A stretch of DNA of 64,000 nucleotides. Origin: Persicobacter psychrovividus. GTDB lineage: Bacteria; Bacteroidota; Bacteroidia; Cytophagales; Cyclobacteriaceae. Positions 63,639 through 64,000 of the stretch are shown here, one piece after another. Below the pieces are notes generated by a model that made no database searches, was not told the DNA's origin, and saw only the letters and a program-made list of their open reading frames with translations. Numbering within the stretch: position 1 is the first letter of the stretch; every line of letters starts with the position of its first letter. A program made the position numbers and the translations under genes. The stretch covers positions 2,666,001-2,730,000 of the forward strand of contig NZ_AP025292.1 of NCBI RefSeq assembly GCF_036492425.1, in the 5' to 3' direction.

Positions 63639-64000
63639 TTACAATATTTCTTTAATTTTAGTGATCATGGCATTCAACTGAAAATAATCCATGAATCGTA
63701 TATACATTTTTCTATTCAACCCTTCTTTAACGGAATCTGCGCTCTCCCTAAATTTATTAAGACAATTAGAAAGAGATTTAGCGTCTCCCACTTGAAATGT
63801 GAATGGGTAATCATCCCCTAAAGTTTCAACATTAGGTGGAATATCAGAAGCCAAAATACCTAAATTTTGAGACATAGCCTCAACCAATGTAAATGGCAAT
63901 CCCTCTGAATAAGAGGGTAATATTAACAAATCGAACAGGGATATGATCTCTACAGGATTACTAACAAAGCCACAGAATTTAATTTGACTACTATAACTTT
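63639..64000 (-). CDS. Glycosyltransferase family 4 (GT-B), C-terminal fragment
   Basis: The frame is open to the right edge; only the last ~120 residues are in view. LFDLLILPSYSEGLPFTLVEAM is the donor-binding motif of GT4 enzymes (Glu-rich loop E...GLP...E). The N-terminal acceptor domain lies outside the window. It is part of the polysaccharide cluster. Confidence 0.85.
   Translation of the reverse strand, partial: SYSSQIKFCGFVSNPVEIISLFDLLILPSYSEGLPFTLVEAMSQNLGILASDIPPNVETLGDDYPFTFQVGDAKSLSNCLNKFRESADSVKEGLNRKMYIRFMDYFQLNAMITKIKEIL

Overview
The window looks like a chromosomal segment of a Bacteroidota bacterium, most likely of the Cytophagales (Flammeovirga/Persicobacter-like). The reasons are: a TonB-dependent receptor with STN and carboxypeptidase-regulatory-like N-terminal domains, many lipoproteins, bacillithiol synthase BshA, promoters of the TTTG/TAnnTTTG type, almost no Shine-Dalgarno sequences, and tRNA genes without an encoded CCA. 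Most of it is ordinary core genome. I see no prophage, insertion sequence, CRISPR array or integrase. Organism assignment is inference from gene content, not from a marker tree.

Layout, left to right. 1-6.5 kb: the C-terminal part of RseP, two lipoproteins (one with a metzincin-type zinc motif), a GmhB-like HAD phosphatase, a dolichyl-phosphate-mannose-synthase-like glycosyltransferase and a DUF1275 membrane protein. 6.6-15 kb: an FtsX-type permease, then a + strand run namZ-like/fmt/folA/acyltransferase/cinA/2-oxo-acid dehydrogenase E2. 15-19 kb: a 912-residue lipoprotein of unknown function next to a long AT-rich non-coding stretch. 19-29.6 kb: nitroreductase, a DPE2-type 4-alpha-glucanotransferase, a leucine/acyl-CoA catabolic cluster (carboxyltransferase, acyl-CoA dehydrogenase, biotin carboxylase, enoyl-CoA hydratase) and a nucleosidase. 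29.8-30.7 kb: eight tandem tRNA-Asn genes. 31-37 kb: HtrA protease, glycine dehydrogenase GcvP, a small secreted protein and a TPR-SH3 protein. 37.4-38 kb: five tandem tRNA-Lys genes. 38-48 kb: TonB receptor plus lipoprotein, two hydrolases, BshA and a NagZ/beta-lactamase fusion. 48-52.4 kb: small membrane protein, mutL and two rhomboid proteases. 52.4-58.2 kb: Rieske-like lipoprotein, pheS, and the sulfate-activation set cysC-cysD-cysN with divergent cysQ. 58.4 kb to the right edge: the start of an exopolysaccharide/capsule locus on the - strand (ugd, polyprenyl sugar-phosphate transferase, Wzi-like porin, two glycosyltransferases, the last cut by the window edge).

The genes that appear to work together are: the leucine-type degradation cluster; the sulfate-activation cluster, which makes PAPS and recycles PAP but has no reductase in view and abuts the polysaccharide locus, so PAPS could feed polysaccharide sulfation; the fusion murein hydrolase and bshA, only two bases apart; and the mutL/rhomboid group. 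The most unusual features are the two tRNA arrays, both decoding AAN codons, a promoter-plus-terminator pair that predicts a small RNA just upstream of the tRNA-Lys array, a family of intergenic palindromes, and several enzymes with altered signature residues (MutL, GmhB, the acyltransferase, the Rieske-like protein). I did not find a clearly new multi-gene defence or signalling system.
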